64,000 bases of DNA from Rhabditoides inermis (taxonomy: Eukaryota; Nematoda; Chromadorea; Rhabditida; Rhabditidae), in the NCBI GenBank assembly GCA_963966185.1, contig CAWZYM010000006.1, positions 242,501 through 306,500 on the forward strand, given 5' to 3'. A model generated the notes under the pieces. It was not told the origin of the DNA. It searched no databases and saw only the letters and a list, made by a program, of their open reading frames with translations. Position numbers and translations under genes: made by a program. This document shows, piece by piece, positions 22,175-31,698 of the stretch (position 1 is its first letter; each line of letters starts with the position of its first letter).

Positions 22175-22603
22175 TCTCTCTCTCTCTGTCTCTCTCTGTC
22201 TCTTTATCTCTCTCTCTCTCATCCATTCATGCAGACCTCCGAAGGGCGCGGCGGCTAAGCTGCTGCAGATTCTAGCTGAGAGACGCAGCGAGCGAGCGAT
22301 GGCGAGACGAGAGAAACACAGGTGAGACAGGGTGATGGGTGATATACTCTGCGCCAGAGCGATGGTTTTCGATCTACCTCGCTTGCAGTTCAAAGTACGG
22401 TGCCATAACCGTCTGCCTCTCTTGTTTTGCGCGCTTTTGCCGAGAGCTTACTCTCCGTCTCCCTCTGATCTACCCCAACGCGCGTAACTCATGGCGAGCG
22501 TCGAACTATAGATGATGGTTGCAGGACGTGGGAGGAGTGGCGTCCCGAACGCGTCACAGAGGCGTGGGGCATCCGCATCGAGACGGCTGGGGATGGAAGA
22601 ATG

Positions 22604-22651
<48 letters not shown>

Positions 22652-22777
22652 TTGTTTCAGCTGATCGAGCCGTCTTCGTGGCGCAAGGGCGGCGCGGCGC
22701 GGTCCGAACTCTCCACTCCACTGCCACTACTGGGCAGCAAGGACAAGGCGCCTATTGTGTGCCCTATCAAGAAGTGA
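20853..22777 (+). CDS. Unrecognised charged, Arg/Glu-rich protein
   Basis: The proposed model has 8 exons: 20853-21083, 21148-21207, 21293-21586, 21655-21965, 22037-22133, 22245-22321, 22525-22603, 22661-22777. It gives 421 aa with all phases consistent. Two junctions need AAG acceptors (at 21292 and 22244). Using the more obvious CAG at 21266 or 22234 would break the frame. The ATG follows TTTCAG at 20850, so trans-splicing is likely. Visible features: a basic patch GRKKRRVVVEE near the start, a Ser/Arg-rich segment, a strongly charged coil (FFEERKAHIRAMMEQRR and following Glu/Gln/Arg), a Pro-rich acidic middle, PPPKPSKRR, an amphipathic KLLQILAERRSERAMARREK helix, and a compact C-terminus with TWEEWRPERVTEAWGIRI. 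The composition fits a nuclear or scaffold protein. I do not recognise the family. Confidence 0.6.
22140..22225. repeat. (CT)n microsatellite inside intron 5 of the uncharacterised gene
   Basis: The CT tract starts at the donor GTCTCT (22134). Reading straight through it also stays in frame (Ser/Leu repeats), so intron retention would lengthen the protein rather than truncate it. Confidence 0.85.
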
Positions 22778-22785
22778 ACAGGTGA

Positions 22786-22869
22786 GTGTGAAGTCAGTCT
22801 CTTCGAAACTTCCTTCGATACTGACTTCGTTTTGAAAGGGCTGTTGCGAAGAGATTGACTATACTTTGA
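22786..22869. mobile_element. MITE family M1, copy e (degenerate)
   Basis: GAAGTCAGTCTCTTCGAAAC at the left and GCGAAGAGATTGACTATACTTT at the right, shortened and diverged. It starts just after the stop codon of the preceding gene. Confidence 0.55.
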
Positions 22870-23218
22870 GGGAGAAGAAATGGGGAATGTGAGAGGCGAA
22901 GTTGTCAAGTTCACTTGCAGGCCCGGTGACTGTGTGTGCGCGCAGATCTCTTCTGAATCATAGAGATTGTTTGTATATGTTTGTTTAAGGTTATACAGAT
23001 AAATTTTTATTATGGACTTTGCAGTTTTCCATTCACCTACTCTGACGTTCTCTTCCCACATTCGCATTTTTTTCTCCAGTTACGTGCGCACTCACCGGAA
23101 ACTGTCACTATAAGCCTGGGCTAATACCAGCCTCAAGGAAACCAGTACTATAATACCCATCCGCTCGGATATAAGTACTCACCGCGCGCCTCCTTCCTCA
23201 TATCACTTTCATCTAGCT
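22870..23218. other. Spacer upstream of the first collagen
   Basis: No gene, repeat or clear poly(A) signal was recognised here apart from the TATA element listed separately. It should hold the 3' end of the preceding gene and the collagen promoter. Confidence 0.4.
23170..23175 (+). promoter_or_regulatory. TATA box of collagen 1
   Basis: TATAAG within CGGATATAAGTACTC, 49 bp upstream of the collagen ATG at 23219. Position and context fit a strong nematode cuticle-collagen promoter with a very short 5' UTR. Confidence 0.6.
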
Positions 23219-23246
23219 ATGCTGCGGACGGTGAGTGAAGAGAAAA

Positions 23247-23289
<43 letters not shown>

Positions 23290-24570
23290 GGGAGATGGCG
23301 TTCAGCACTCTCGCGTGATAGCGGCGTTGTCTGCCGGCTCTGCCTTGCTGCTATGTTTCTCCGTCGTATCCGTGGTCTTAGCCCTCCGAGACATCAGCCA
23401 GTTTCAAGAAGACGCTATGCGAGATATGGACGAGTTTGCGGTGAGTAGCTCTTTTTCGAATGTTCATCTCGAAGCACACAGATTACGTAAAAGTACAGTA
23501 ATACAGTGCCTACTGTTATATTGATAGATTGGTAGAACTTCATTAATATTGATTGAATGATAAAACTCACTTTATGTGACATACGTGGTATTGCTTTTCC
23601 CCCACAGTTCTACTCGTCTCGTGCCTGGGAGGAGATGTCTCCTTCTCCCTCGGCCCTTCTGCGAGAGACGCGCGCCCTGCACTTTGGTGAAATCGGCCAG
23701 CAGAAGAGGAGGGAGCCGCGAGGGCACCAGGTAGGAAAAGTCACCATGTATCAGTTCTGTTCGGTTGTGCACCTGTGTACCCGTCTCTTACGGTTCAGGT
23801 TTTGATGCATGTATCAGCTCCAGAATTACCGCAGTTATCCATAGATAATCAAAATCAGTTATCAATTAATACGTTAATCAAGTTAATCAAATCAGTTATC
23901 AAGAAAATCACCATGTATCAGTTTTGTTCAGCTGGCGCAGTGCAACTGTGGGCCGCAGCCATCGCACTGTCCCTCCGGGCCGCGCGGCGCACCCGGACAG
24001 CCGGGACTCGCCGGACACGCCGGACCTCCCGGACAACCCGGACAACCCGGCAGAACACCGTCCATCTACGGCGATATGTCACCGTCGGGATGTATCGTCT
24101 GTCCCATGGGTCCGCCTGGAGTGCGGGGACCCGATGGTCCCGCGGGCCCACCGGGACCGAGTGGTGCGCCTGGCATGTCTCCGTATGGAAGAGGAGGAAT
24201 GGGAGCGGCTGGGTCGCCCGGACCTATGGGAGATGCGGGCAGTGCGGGATCGCCCGGCAGAAGCGGACGCACTGGACCACCCGGCGGACGGGGAACCGTC
24301 TCCAGGGGTGTTCGGGGACCGCGCGGACAGCCCGGTGCTAGGGGACCATCCGGACCAATGGGGACCCCCGGCAAGACTCAGCCATCGTATCCCGGAGCGA
24401 TGGGCGCTCCCGGGCAGTCCGGTAATCCAGGAAGGGCGGGGCTTGCGGGGGCGGGAGGAGCGCCGGGAATGGGCGGCCAGCCGGGAGGAGACGCGTCCTA
24501 CTGCCCGTGTCCCGCGAGAAGACGAGCGACGGGGAGAAAGAATAGCGGAGACGTGTACGCACGAAACTAA
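23219..24570 (+). CDS. Nematode cuticle collagen 1
   Basis: Exons 23219-23230, 23306-23440, 23608-23730, 23932-24570; 302 aa. It has the usual cuticle-collagen order. First come a short cytoplasmic start and an N-terminal membrane/signal segment (VIAALSAGSALLLCFSVVSVVLAL). Next are an aromatic/acidic spacer (LRDISQFQEDAMRDMDEF) and a basic processing site (QKRREPR) before the collagen region. Then come a Cys pair group (CNCGPQPSHC) and interrupted Gly-X-Y blocks separated by CIVC. The CPCP motif and a short basic tail close the protein. Such collagens are secreted by the hypodermis, trimerised, cleaved and cross-linked into cuticle. The first exon encodes only MLRT, and its intron carries a GA microsatellite. 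The next gene is another collagen in the same orientation. The exact col gene orthologue cannot be assigned. Confidence 0.9.
23740..23931 (+). repeat. Duplicated intron 3' end in collagen 1
   Basis: ACCATGTATCAGTTCTGTTC at 23743 and ACCATGTATCAGTTTTGTTC at 23911. The second copy runs into the functional acceptor at 23931; the first ends in GG instead of AG. A GTTATCAA-type repeat lies between them. Confidence 0.7.
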
Positions 24571-24864
24571 CTCGAATGATCTAATGTTAGCGACGCTGAC
24601 CACTACAACGATAAAGAACTTTCCCCGCACACAATTATGTCTCTCGAGCGAACGGGGAGTAAAAAGGACTACCGGTTTGCGATGCGCGCACAACATTGGG
24701 GAAAAAGTGCGAGAGCGTGGAGAATGCAATCTCACTCTCTCTCCGTGCCAAAACAGAAACCATCTCGCCGCTTTTTCGGCCCGCCGCGAAATTTGAGTGA
24801 GCAGCCATTCGGAGACGCGAAAAATGGCAGTTCTTTCAAGTGAAATTCCAGCAAGCACCCCGCA
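24571..24864. other. Spacer between the two collagens
   Basis: It contains the 3' UTR of collagen 1 (a GATAAA variant near 24609 is the only poly(A)-like signal seen) and the promoter of collagen 2. No other gene is supported. Confidence 0.4.
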
Positions 24865-24870
24865 TATAAA
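24865..24870 (+). promoter_or_regulatory. TATA box of collagen 2
   Basis: TATAAA in CCCCGCATATAAACGAG. A 5' non-coding exon probably ends at 24918, before a GTGAGC donor, and is spliced to the CAG directly before the ATG at 25054. Confidence 0.6.
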
Positions 24871-25053
24871 CGAGTCATCGATGCGAAACAGCAGAGTCGT
24901 CGACTTCTCTTCGGAAAGGTGAGCTGCCTTGCACATTACTGTAGCGCTTCTAGATATTCGGATACTTTCTACCAAATTACAGTTCACATGTCATACTCTC
25001 TTTGTATTATTCTCCTCATAATTATTGTAATGTAATGTAATGTACCCTCGCAG

Positions 25054-26163
25054 ATGTCGGCCCGTCTCGTTGCGCAGGGCGCAGTCGCGATCTCAGCGAC
25101 GACGGTGGCCGTCTGCCTCGTACTCTCCATGTTCCTCTACCAGGACATCAACCAGATGCAGTCCGACGTCGAGAAGGACATGGCGCAGTTCAAGGTACCG
25201 TAATCCTACAGTAATCTTACCGTATGCCGCGCTTCAAGGTACCGTAATCCCAGTGCTATTACCGTATAACTTCAGGTGGTGGCGAACAGCGCGTGGAAGG
25301 ACATGATGACCGTCTACGACATCCACAACCCGGAGGTGAGCGAAAATCGATAACTTATTAACAAATCAATACTCTACAGGTTCGCGAGCGTCGCGCCGCG
25401 CACGCCGGAGAGGTGACGCACACGCGCAAGTTCCGCTCGCTGCTCGGAAAGCGCGCGCGCCGTCAGGATGTGCGTTGTCTACTGTCTAGTCACTCTCAAT
25501 CTCTCTTTTTTTCAGCAGCAGTGTCAGTGCAACGCCGCTTCGAACACGTGCCCCCGCGGACCGCCCGGACCCCCGGGAGCGAGGGGCGAGAGCGGACAGC
25601 CGGGACAGGCCGGAAAGCGCGGACCGCCCGGACTGAACGCGCTCGGCGTGCCCGAGGTCGGCCACGGATGCATGCAGTGCCCTGCGGGACCTCCCGGCCC
25701 GCCCGGACCCTCTGGACAGCCCGGACTGCCCGGACCCAACGGACAGCCGGGAGCCGACGCGTACGGCGGAAACGAGGCCGGACCGCCCGGACCTCCGGGA
25801 CCTCCCGGAGACGCCGGAAACCCGGGACACGACGGAATGCCGGGACACCCGGGACAGCCGGGACGCAACGGATCGAAGGGAGTCGCCCGTCCCGGACCGC
25901 CCGGACCCCCCGGAATGGTGGGAGCGCCCGGCAACAACGGACAGCCGGGAGCGTCGCCGCGCATGGGACCGCCCGGACCTCCCGGACCCCCGGGACCGTC
26001 CGGCCAGCCGGGACGCGCCGGAGCGCCCGGTCATCCGGGAGCGCCCGGAGAGGACGGCGCGCCCGGCGGCGACGCCGCCTACTGTCCCTGTCCCCGTCGC
26101 TCCGCCCGCGTCATGCGAAAGGCCAAGACCGCCCACAGACACTCCGGACACGCCGGAAAGTAG
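25054..26163 (+). CDS. Nematode cuticle collagen 2
   Basis: Exons 25054-25194, 25276-25335, 25380-25469, 25516-26163, all phase 0; 312 aa. The ATG stands immediately after a CAG acceptor. The N-terminal membrane segment is [21 protein letters not shown] spacer with [16 protein letters not shown] follows. The furin-like site GKRARRQ stands just before the Cys group [10 protein letters not shown]. The Gly-X-Y region is interrupted by CMQC and ends in CPCPRR plus a short basic tail. The Gly-X-Y repeats are highly regular and rich in GPPGPPG, with marked GGA codon use for Gly. Function as for collagen 1, a secreted exoskeletal collagen. AATAAA lies 16 bp after the stop. It converges with the minus-strand CABLES homologue. 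Confidence 0.9.
25186..25254 (+). repeat. Duplicated splice donor in collagen 2 intron 1
   Basis: TTCAAGGTACCGTAATCC occurs at the real donor (25190) and again 49 bp downstream at about 25239, giving an intronic decoy donor with exonic flank. Confidence 0.8.
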
Positions 26164-26179
26164 ATGTGCTGCACCTGAG

Positions 26180-26185
26180 AATAAA
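26180..26185 (+). terminator. Polyadenylation signal of collagen 2
   Basis: AATAAA, 16 bp after the TAG at 26161-26163. Confidence 0.7.
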
Positions 26186-26407
26186 GAATGCATTCAAAAC
26201 ATCGACAAATAGAATCCACAATGTATATGGCGGTTAAACACACTTCATACACGTGCGAGTCAACAATATCAGCGTCGGCGAGGCGCGGGCTGAGCGGCGT
26301 GTCGGTCTCGTGAATGGTGGGACCACCGCAAAACCCTAAAACGACAAACAGCACTGTTCACTATAAAACAATGACAAAACTGGGCCGAAATAGCGAAAAT
26401 CGAAATC

Positions 26408-26413
26408 TTTATT
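26408..26413 (-). terminator. Polyadenylation signal of the CABLES homologue
   Basis: TTTATT on the plus strand (AATAAA on minus), about 72 bp past the stop codon. The two convergent genes end about 220 bp apart. Confidence 0.6.
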
Positions 26414-26484
26414 CGTTGACTAGAACAATGAAAACAAACAATCTCGTCTACATCCGTGGAATAGCCAATCGTTGCTAACAATGA

Positions 26485-27810
26485 TTACACGGCGCCAAAC
26501 AGGAGTTTGTTGTAGTGTGGTTGTAGGTGGGAGCGCGGTGGAAGGAGATCGAAGCGGAGAGCGGCGCACACCGGCAGCTGCAATGCGAGGATCAACCACT
26601 AGATTGCACTTTAGTTGCGGTCAGTCTCTTCGAAACACTCCCGAAAGCCTGCGAAACACTACGGAATTGCCTTGCGAATTGCCCTCAAAACACTCTCGCA
26701 TTGCCTTCGGAACACTCCCGAATACCCCCGAACACTTCGGAATGCCTTACGATCCCTTCGAAACACTTTTGAATTGATAGACTGACCGCACCTTTTGCAC
26801 CCACCTCAAACTGCAGCAGCTCGCGTCGCGCGATGCGGAACGTGCACTCAACGCACTGGAAAAAAGACGTCTCACGGTCTCACCTCAACCGTTGTAGACT
26901 ACTCTCGCTATTGCATACTATGTATGATTCATGTTGTTGTGAAATATACGCATGGGGTAGCTTAGTGGGGGGTATAGCTCAGTGGTAGATGCTCACGGGA
27001 CAGCTCCATAGTGAGACATTTATGTTTTGTGTATTGAGATTCTGGATACTTTTTGATTTTCGATTTTTGATACGCATGATCACTCAATGCTCACCTCTAC
27101 GATCTCCTTCAATCGGACGGCGCCGAGGTCATTGACTTTGACTGCGAGCAGAATGCACGCGCCGGCCACCAGCTTGCGGTTGTCCTTCGAGATCACTCCC
27201 TGAAAGCAGAGTGGACTGAGAGAGAGAGGGGGGGAGGGGAGAGAGAGAGAGAGACAGACAGAGATCGAACCTTGCTGATCACTCTCTCAAAGTAGACAAA
27301 CGCGTGGGCGAGCGTGAGCAGATCGATATCGCACTGTCGACTGATCGCCAGCATCTCGCGCTTTATACTGAAAAAAACCCAGCTCCAGTTGAATGACTTC
27401 GAAATAGCCTGATCGATTCGATTCGTACAATATTGTATAGGTTCGGATTCATGTGATTTCATTCATTGACATAATACCGTATCCTCCGATCCGCGTACCT
27501 CTTGAACTTGCTGTATGTGAGGGAAACGTGGGAGAACTTTTCGCGAAACTTCTCGTTCATCTGCTTCTTCAACTCGTCGCCCGGTGTGTACGCCACCACG
27601 GAACCCTGACAATCGATCAATAATGTCGATCAATCAATCAATCAATCAATCGATAATCAACTTCAATTCACCACGAATCCGTTAAATCGCATCGTCGACT
27701 TTTTGATCGCGTCGATTTCGGTGAGAGCGTGCGGATCGTATCTGCAAACGTATCCGAGTGAAACCACGTGATTATTGATACAAACATTGAGAAGAAAGAG
27801 AGAGAGGGGG

Positions 27811-27864
<54 letters not shown>

Positions 27865-30176
27865 GAGAGCTATGGCCGATTCTCGCTCACTTCTCATCCT
27901 CGAGCGGATTGTAGGGTTCGCTAGGTTCGTCGACGAGTAGAGTGGCGATGCTCTCCTATAATCGTTCAACTTGTCAATTAATCAATACTCCTCTCTCTCT
28001 CTTCCATCTCTCTCTCTCTCTCCCTCTCGCTCTCTCCCTCTCCCTCCCTCCCTCTCTCTCGCCCACCTTTCTGTCCTCGGAAATTTCCCTGCGTGGCGAC
28101 CGAGCCGACAGGCTGAACGCGTTCGGCCGCATCTTCGGTCGAGCGATCAGGTGACCGTACGTCACTTCCTATAAATCACCGGGGTATTCGAAAACTATAA
28201 CAATGAACGAGACCGACGCTCGCTTGATCAGTTTTAATAGACGCGTATAGTGCGAACTCGCCTCGCCCTCCTTGAACTCTAGCGGACGCAGCTCGTCTGC
28301 AGACAGACCACCGCTGTGATGCCGCAGACGCTCCTGACTGAAATTCGAACACGGCTCACAAACAATCAATAAATCGATACCATGTAGTAGTGCAGCACAA
28401 TCCATCAATCGAAAAATCGATAACCGATCGCTATACCTGGTGTGTAGGGTGGCGCGGTCGTGGGCGCGCGAGTGGAATGGGAAGTAGGCGAGGACAGCGA
28501 GAGGATGCGAGGAGATGGGGGTGCACAGGAAGGACCTGTGTGTGTGTGTGTGTGTGCGTGGGGGAGTGAGAGAGAAGAGAGAGAGAAAGGAATCGAGTGG
28601 GCATTCCAGGCAAAGCAACCGTTCCAAACTTGTGACTTGCATTCCAGAATCAAAAATGACAACGAGAAAGGTTGGGCTCGAAACTTGCGATTCCGGAATA
28701 GAGATGTGAAAAGAATGGAAACAGAATCACGCACCTCTCTCCTCTGACGAGCGTGGAGCGGAGTCGCTTGAGGAAGTTGAGTTGCGTGCTCGGCGATGAA
28801 GAGCGGCCAGCTGAAAATGGCAATCAATCAATCGATAAATCAATCAATAAACACACACTCACCTTCCTCGTCGTCGTGCAAGTATAGTTCGGGCGGCTGC
28901 TCCGGCACGGCGATGAGCTGCATCTCGCATGCCTCCTCCCTGGTCGGCACACCCTCCTCGCTCGACACGATACGAGTGAGACGATGCAGCAGCGACTTCC
29001 TCACAATCGAATCGATCAATAATACGCTGTCTCACACAAGCACCCTTTGGGTGTCTCTGAGGGGCGCGCTGCAGTCTAGCCTTGCGGAGATCGTGGAACT
29101 GAGCTGTTCGACTCACGGCCGTCCAACCCATTTCCATATCCCCATTTAGTACTTGACTGTTTTTATGGATAAACAATTATTATTATTATCAACATCATAT
29201 AAAATGCGATACGCACAAACATAATACAATGCATTCAATCAATATTTCAACAACAACAACAACAACTCACTTTGGCGTGCGCGACTTGCGTTTCTTGTAC
29301 GTGTCGCTGGGCGGTGGCGGTAGCGAGTCGGCCTATCACATGTCGATAGTCAAAATTAGACAAAAATATACAGGAAAGAGTACATGTAATTTCTTAGTTA
29401 GGCACACATCCGGTTTCGGTCCCTTTCACTAGACCGAATGTGTGATCCTACGTCAGAACAGGTACGTACCGCAAACTCCGGGAGGGACTTGTGGTTGCGG
29501 AACGGCGAGGGCTTCCTTCTTCTGTGGGCTGTGGATGTGGAGGGCACAGCGGAGGCGGACGAGCGGCGGCGATCGGTGGAAATGGGAGTGGAGAGCAGGC
29601 AGCTGAATTGAATAGATGGGAGACATGGACAGGAGACAGAAACGGGAGGGGGGACGAGAAAGTGTTTGATACAGATACCCTAGAGTCAGCTCAATTTTTG
29701 CCGCACTCTACATTTCTTGTTGTGTTACTGTAATTTAATTTCTTGGCAGATATATTTATGAAGAAGAGTGAGACGAATCGAAACATTGAAAGAGGAGAAG
29801 TGACGCACCGCTCTTCCGCCTCGATGTCTGCCGGACAGCTCGGCGCCGACGACACCTTGTGGGCCGGATGCAGCGCGGGCTGAACGTTCCTCATGAGACT
29901 GTAGCACTCACTATGCCGTGACTATGACGTGAGAAGTCGCGGGATGACTATTTGTTTCGTGATTTCGGATTCCGGGGTTTTTCCCTCAATACGCCGACGA
30001 TACCTTGTACAGCGTTATCAGAACGTTTCTCACGACACCATATCAACGTAATCACTCACGATTCCCGGCCGGTTGAATATGCGCAGTGCGGTGTCGTCGT
30101 GTGTGCCATCGCGGCTGATGTTGGAGAGGAAGTTCTGCGCGACCAGCAAGTGGTAGTCGGCGTGACTGCCCGACAT
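26485..30176 (-). CDS. CABLES: CABLES homologue (CDK5/ABL enzyme substrate; cyclin-box-like)
   Basis: Sixteen exons on the minus strand: 30176-30060, 29879-29809, 29602-29470, 29332-29271, 28999-28863, 28810-28735, 28535-28437, 28337-28262, 28168-28067, 27955-27891, 27741-27672, 27605-27499, 27367-27271, 27199-27095, 26855-26805, 26577-26485. Phases join, giving 486 aa. FLSNISRDG near residue 16 matches the conserved FLTNISLDG motif of CABLES. The C-terminal ~150 residues carry the cyclin-like region: TPGDELKKQMNEKF, SIKREM, HAFVYFERVI, NRKLVAGACILLAVK, ARRELLQFE, and a final QPHYNKL. The middle is low-complexity and basic. In vertebrates CABLES links CDK2/CDK5 to Abl/Wee1 phosphorylation; the nematode role is not inferable here. 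The intron after 28262 uses a GC donor (GCGAGT), and the exons starting 29879 and 28999 use weak acceptors, so these boundaries are the least certain. Confidence 0.85.
26611..26796. mobile_element. MITE family M1, copy f (long form)
   Basis: TTAGTTGCGGTCAGTCTCTT and TAGACTGACCGCACCTTTT ends. It nearly fills the 227-bp last intron (26804-26578) of the CABLES homologue and closely resembles copies b and h. Confidence 0.8.
26966..27015 (+). repeat. tRNA 5'-half fragment
   Basis: GGGGGTATAGCTCAGTGGTA matches the acceptor-strand and D-arm pattern (A box) of type I tRNAs, but no T arm or B box follows. It is a decayed tRNA or SINE fragment inside a CABLES intron, not a functional tRNA. Confidence 0.5.
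27790..27868. repeat. (GA)n microsatellite in a CABLES intron
   Basis: Pure and interrupted GA on the plus strand, therefore CT in the transcript. Confidence 0.9.
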
Positions 30177-31065
30177 GCCTCAAAGCAACTACTCGTTATC
30201 GTTATCACAAATGTTTCATCCAGGATCACTATACACAATCCAATGATTTGATATCGTTATTGTTATATGACAATGAAGTGAACTGTGAGAAACATCCTGG
30301 ATGGTTTTCATCCTGGATCAACTTCAAAGCGCGCGTCTCATTGCCGTTCCACCCACCACATCATTCACTATTATATTTTCCGTATATATTATAAGATTTG
30401 AAATGCGCAATGAATCCGAAGTAATACAAAACCAATAAACAACAAAAGTAAAACTAATCAGTGACGTAGAATTCCCGCCTGATTGGGAAATAGCGACACC
30501 AGTACACCACACGACACATTGCACCAACATACACGAGCCACTCCGAAATTCTCGCGACTTGAGATTATTTTCGATTATTCACCATAGCAACTGTGCATCT
30601 TCAGTAAAGGTGCCGCGCCCGGAGGCGGGCAGAGAGCATCCCGGGAAGGACCTCTCTCTCAGTGGATCGAATTGTTGTCCGATTCCGAACAGAAAACAAC
30701 AGTAAACAGAAAGGGAAACATACGCGCCGAACTACGACAGGATAGTGAAACAGAATCCAATCAACAACCACTCGTCAGCAGCCATGATTTATTCATTTCA
30801 GTCACAGAGAGCCGGGGGAGGCGGGGTCTTGGCCGGGGGCTGGGCGGGGGCAGAATCACTCTTCTTCAAAGCATCGCAAACACGAAAACAGGGTGGTTCA
30901 AAACAAATTTATTCCAGACAACTTCACAATATCGGCAATAACAAACCCGATAACAAACGCGATAAACAATACCAAAATACTTTGCAAACTTTAGCAAGTG
31001 CCTAATCGGAGAGATCTACAGTACATAATATATACCGTACTGTACCGTACACTCTGAGTATTCAT
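30177..31065. other. Spacer upstream of the CABLES homologue
   Basis: It should include the CABLES promoter and 5' UTR. The segment around 30800-30860 is GGGGCGGG-rich. TTTATT at 30908-30913 could be a minus-strand poly(A) signal for the orphan exon at 31066-31128. No other coding region is supported. Confidence 0.4.
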
Positions 31066-31128
31066 CTACAGATACTCGCTCGGATCGCAGCGGCTACTGT
31101 CAAAGTAGACAGCAAAGCGGTTCTTCAC
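31066..31128 (-). CDS. Possible orphan terminal exon, minus strand
   Basis: Read on the minus strand, TTTCAG is followed by a 63-nt open exon ending in TAG. It encodes 20 residues (VKNRFAVYFDSSRCDPSEYL) and has AATAAA downstream. No upstream exon was found before the RBM5 homologue begins at 31699. It may be a gene remnant, a nested gene's last exon, or chance. Confidence 0.25.
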   Translation of the reverse strand: MKNRFAVYFDSSRCDPSEYL

Positions 31129-31337
31129 CTGAAATCGGACCGTTACGGACATACGCAGTGTTCATGCGACTTGATGAAGTGATGAATTTTCCAGGACACC
31201 CCCTTATAATAGGCTCGCACTTAGCTCAGGATTTTTCGTTGAAAACATTATCGTGGATTTTGACACTACCGCATACTAAACAAAATGCACTGCATATTGT
31301 TTTTGCCGTTAATATCTCTACTCAACAGATACTCTCA

Positions 31338-31410
31338 TGACCACGTGGCGTAGTAATAACGCTCTCGCTTAGGAAGCAAATGTTCGCGGGTTCGATTTTG
31401 GGTGCCCACG
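31338..31410 (+). repeat. tRNA-like pseudogene or SINE head
   Basis: TGGCGTAGTAATAACGC resembles an A box and GCGGGTTCGATTTTG a B box at tRNA spacing. The anticodon stem (CGCTTAGGAAGC) pairs only over three bases and the acceptor stem is not convincing. Treated as tRNA-derived sequence. Confidence 0.4.
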
Positions 31411-31698
31411 CAATATTTTGTCAAATTGAAAACATTATCGAAAAGGTTCTCCTCGTTGTCTAACCACCCTGATGTCTCTCGTGAAAAGAATAGAACTCAT
31501 TTGCGGGCCCACTATAGATTTAATTTAATTTGATCTCACGCGATGATCGTGCATTTATACGTCGTACCACACTCGTTTGTGTGCAATTGTCACAACAAGT
31601 TAGTGACCCGCCGCCGCGGCGGCGCCAATTTTACGTTTTCCATGTTTTGTTACGTGTATTGTTGTGTTCTTTAAATTATAACTGTTTCATTATCAGAA

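Noticed and set aside
24066..26193. Long minus-strand and alternate-frame open readings over the collagens.
   Set aside because: Gly-X-Y coding with GGA/CCC codons leaves the other frames open. The plus-strand frames have full collagen architecture and splice sites.
29040..29150. Minus-strand open segment (TAQFHDLRKARLQR) as an extra CABLES exon.
   Set aside because: Joining it in phase 2 meets a stop, whereas skipping it joins 29271 to 28999 perfectly.
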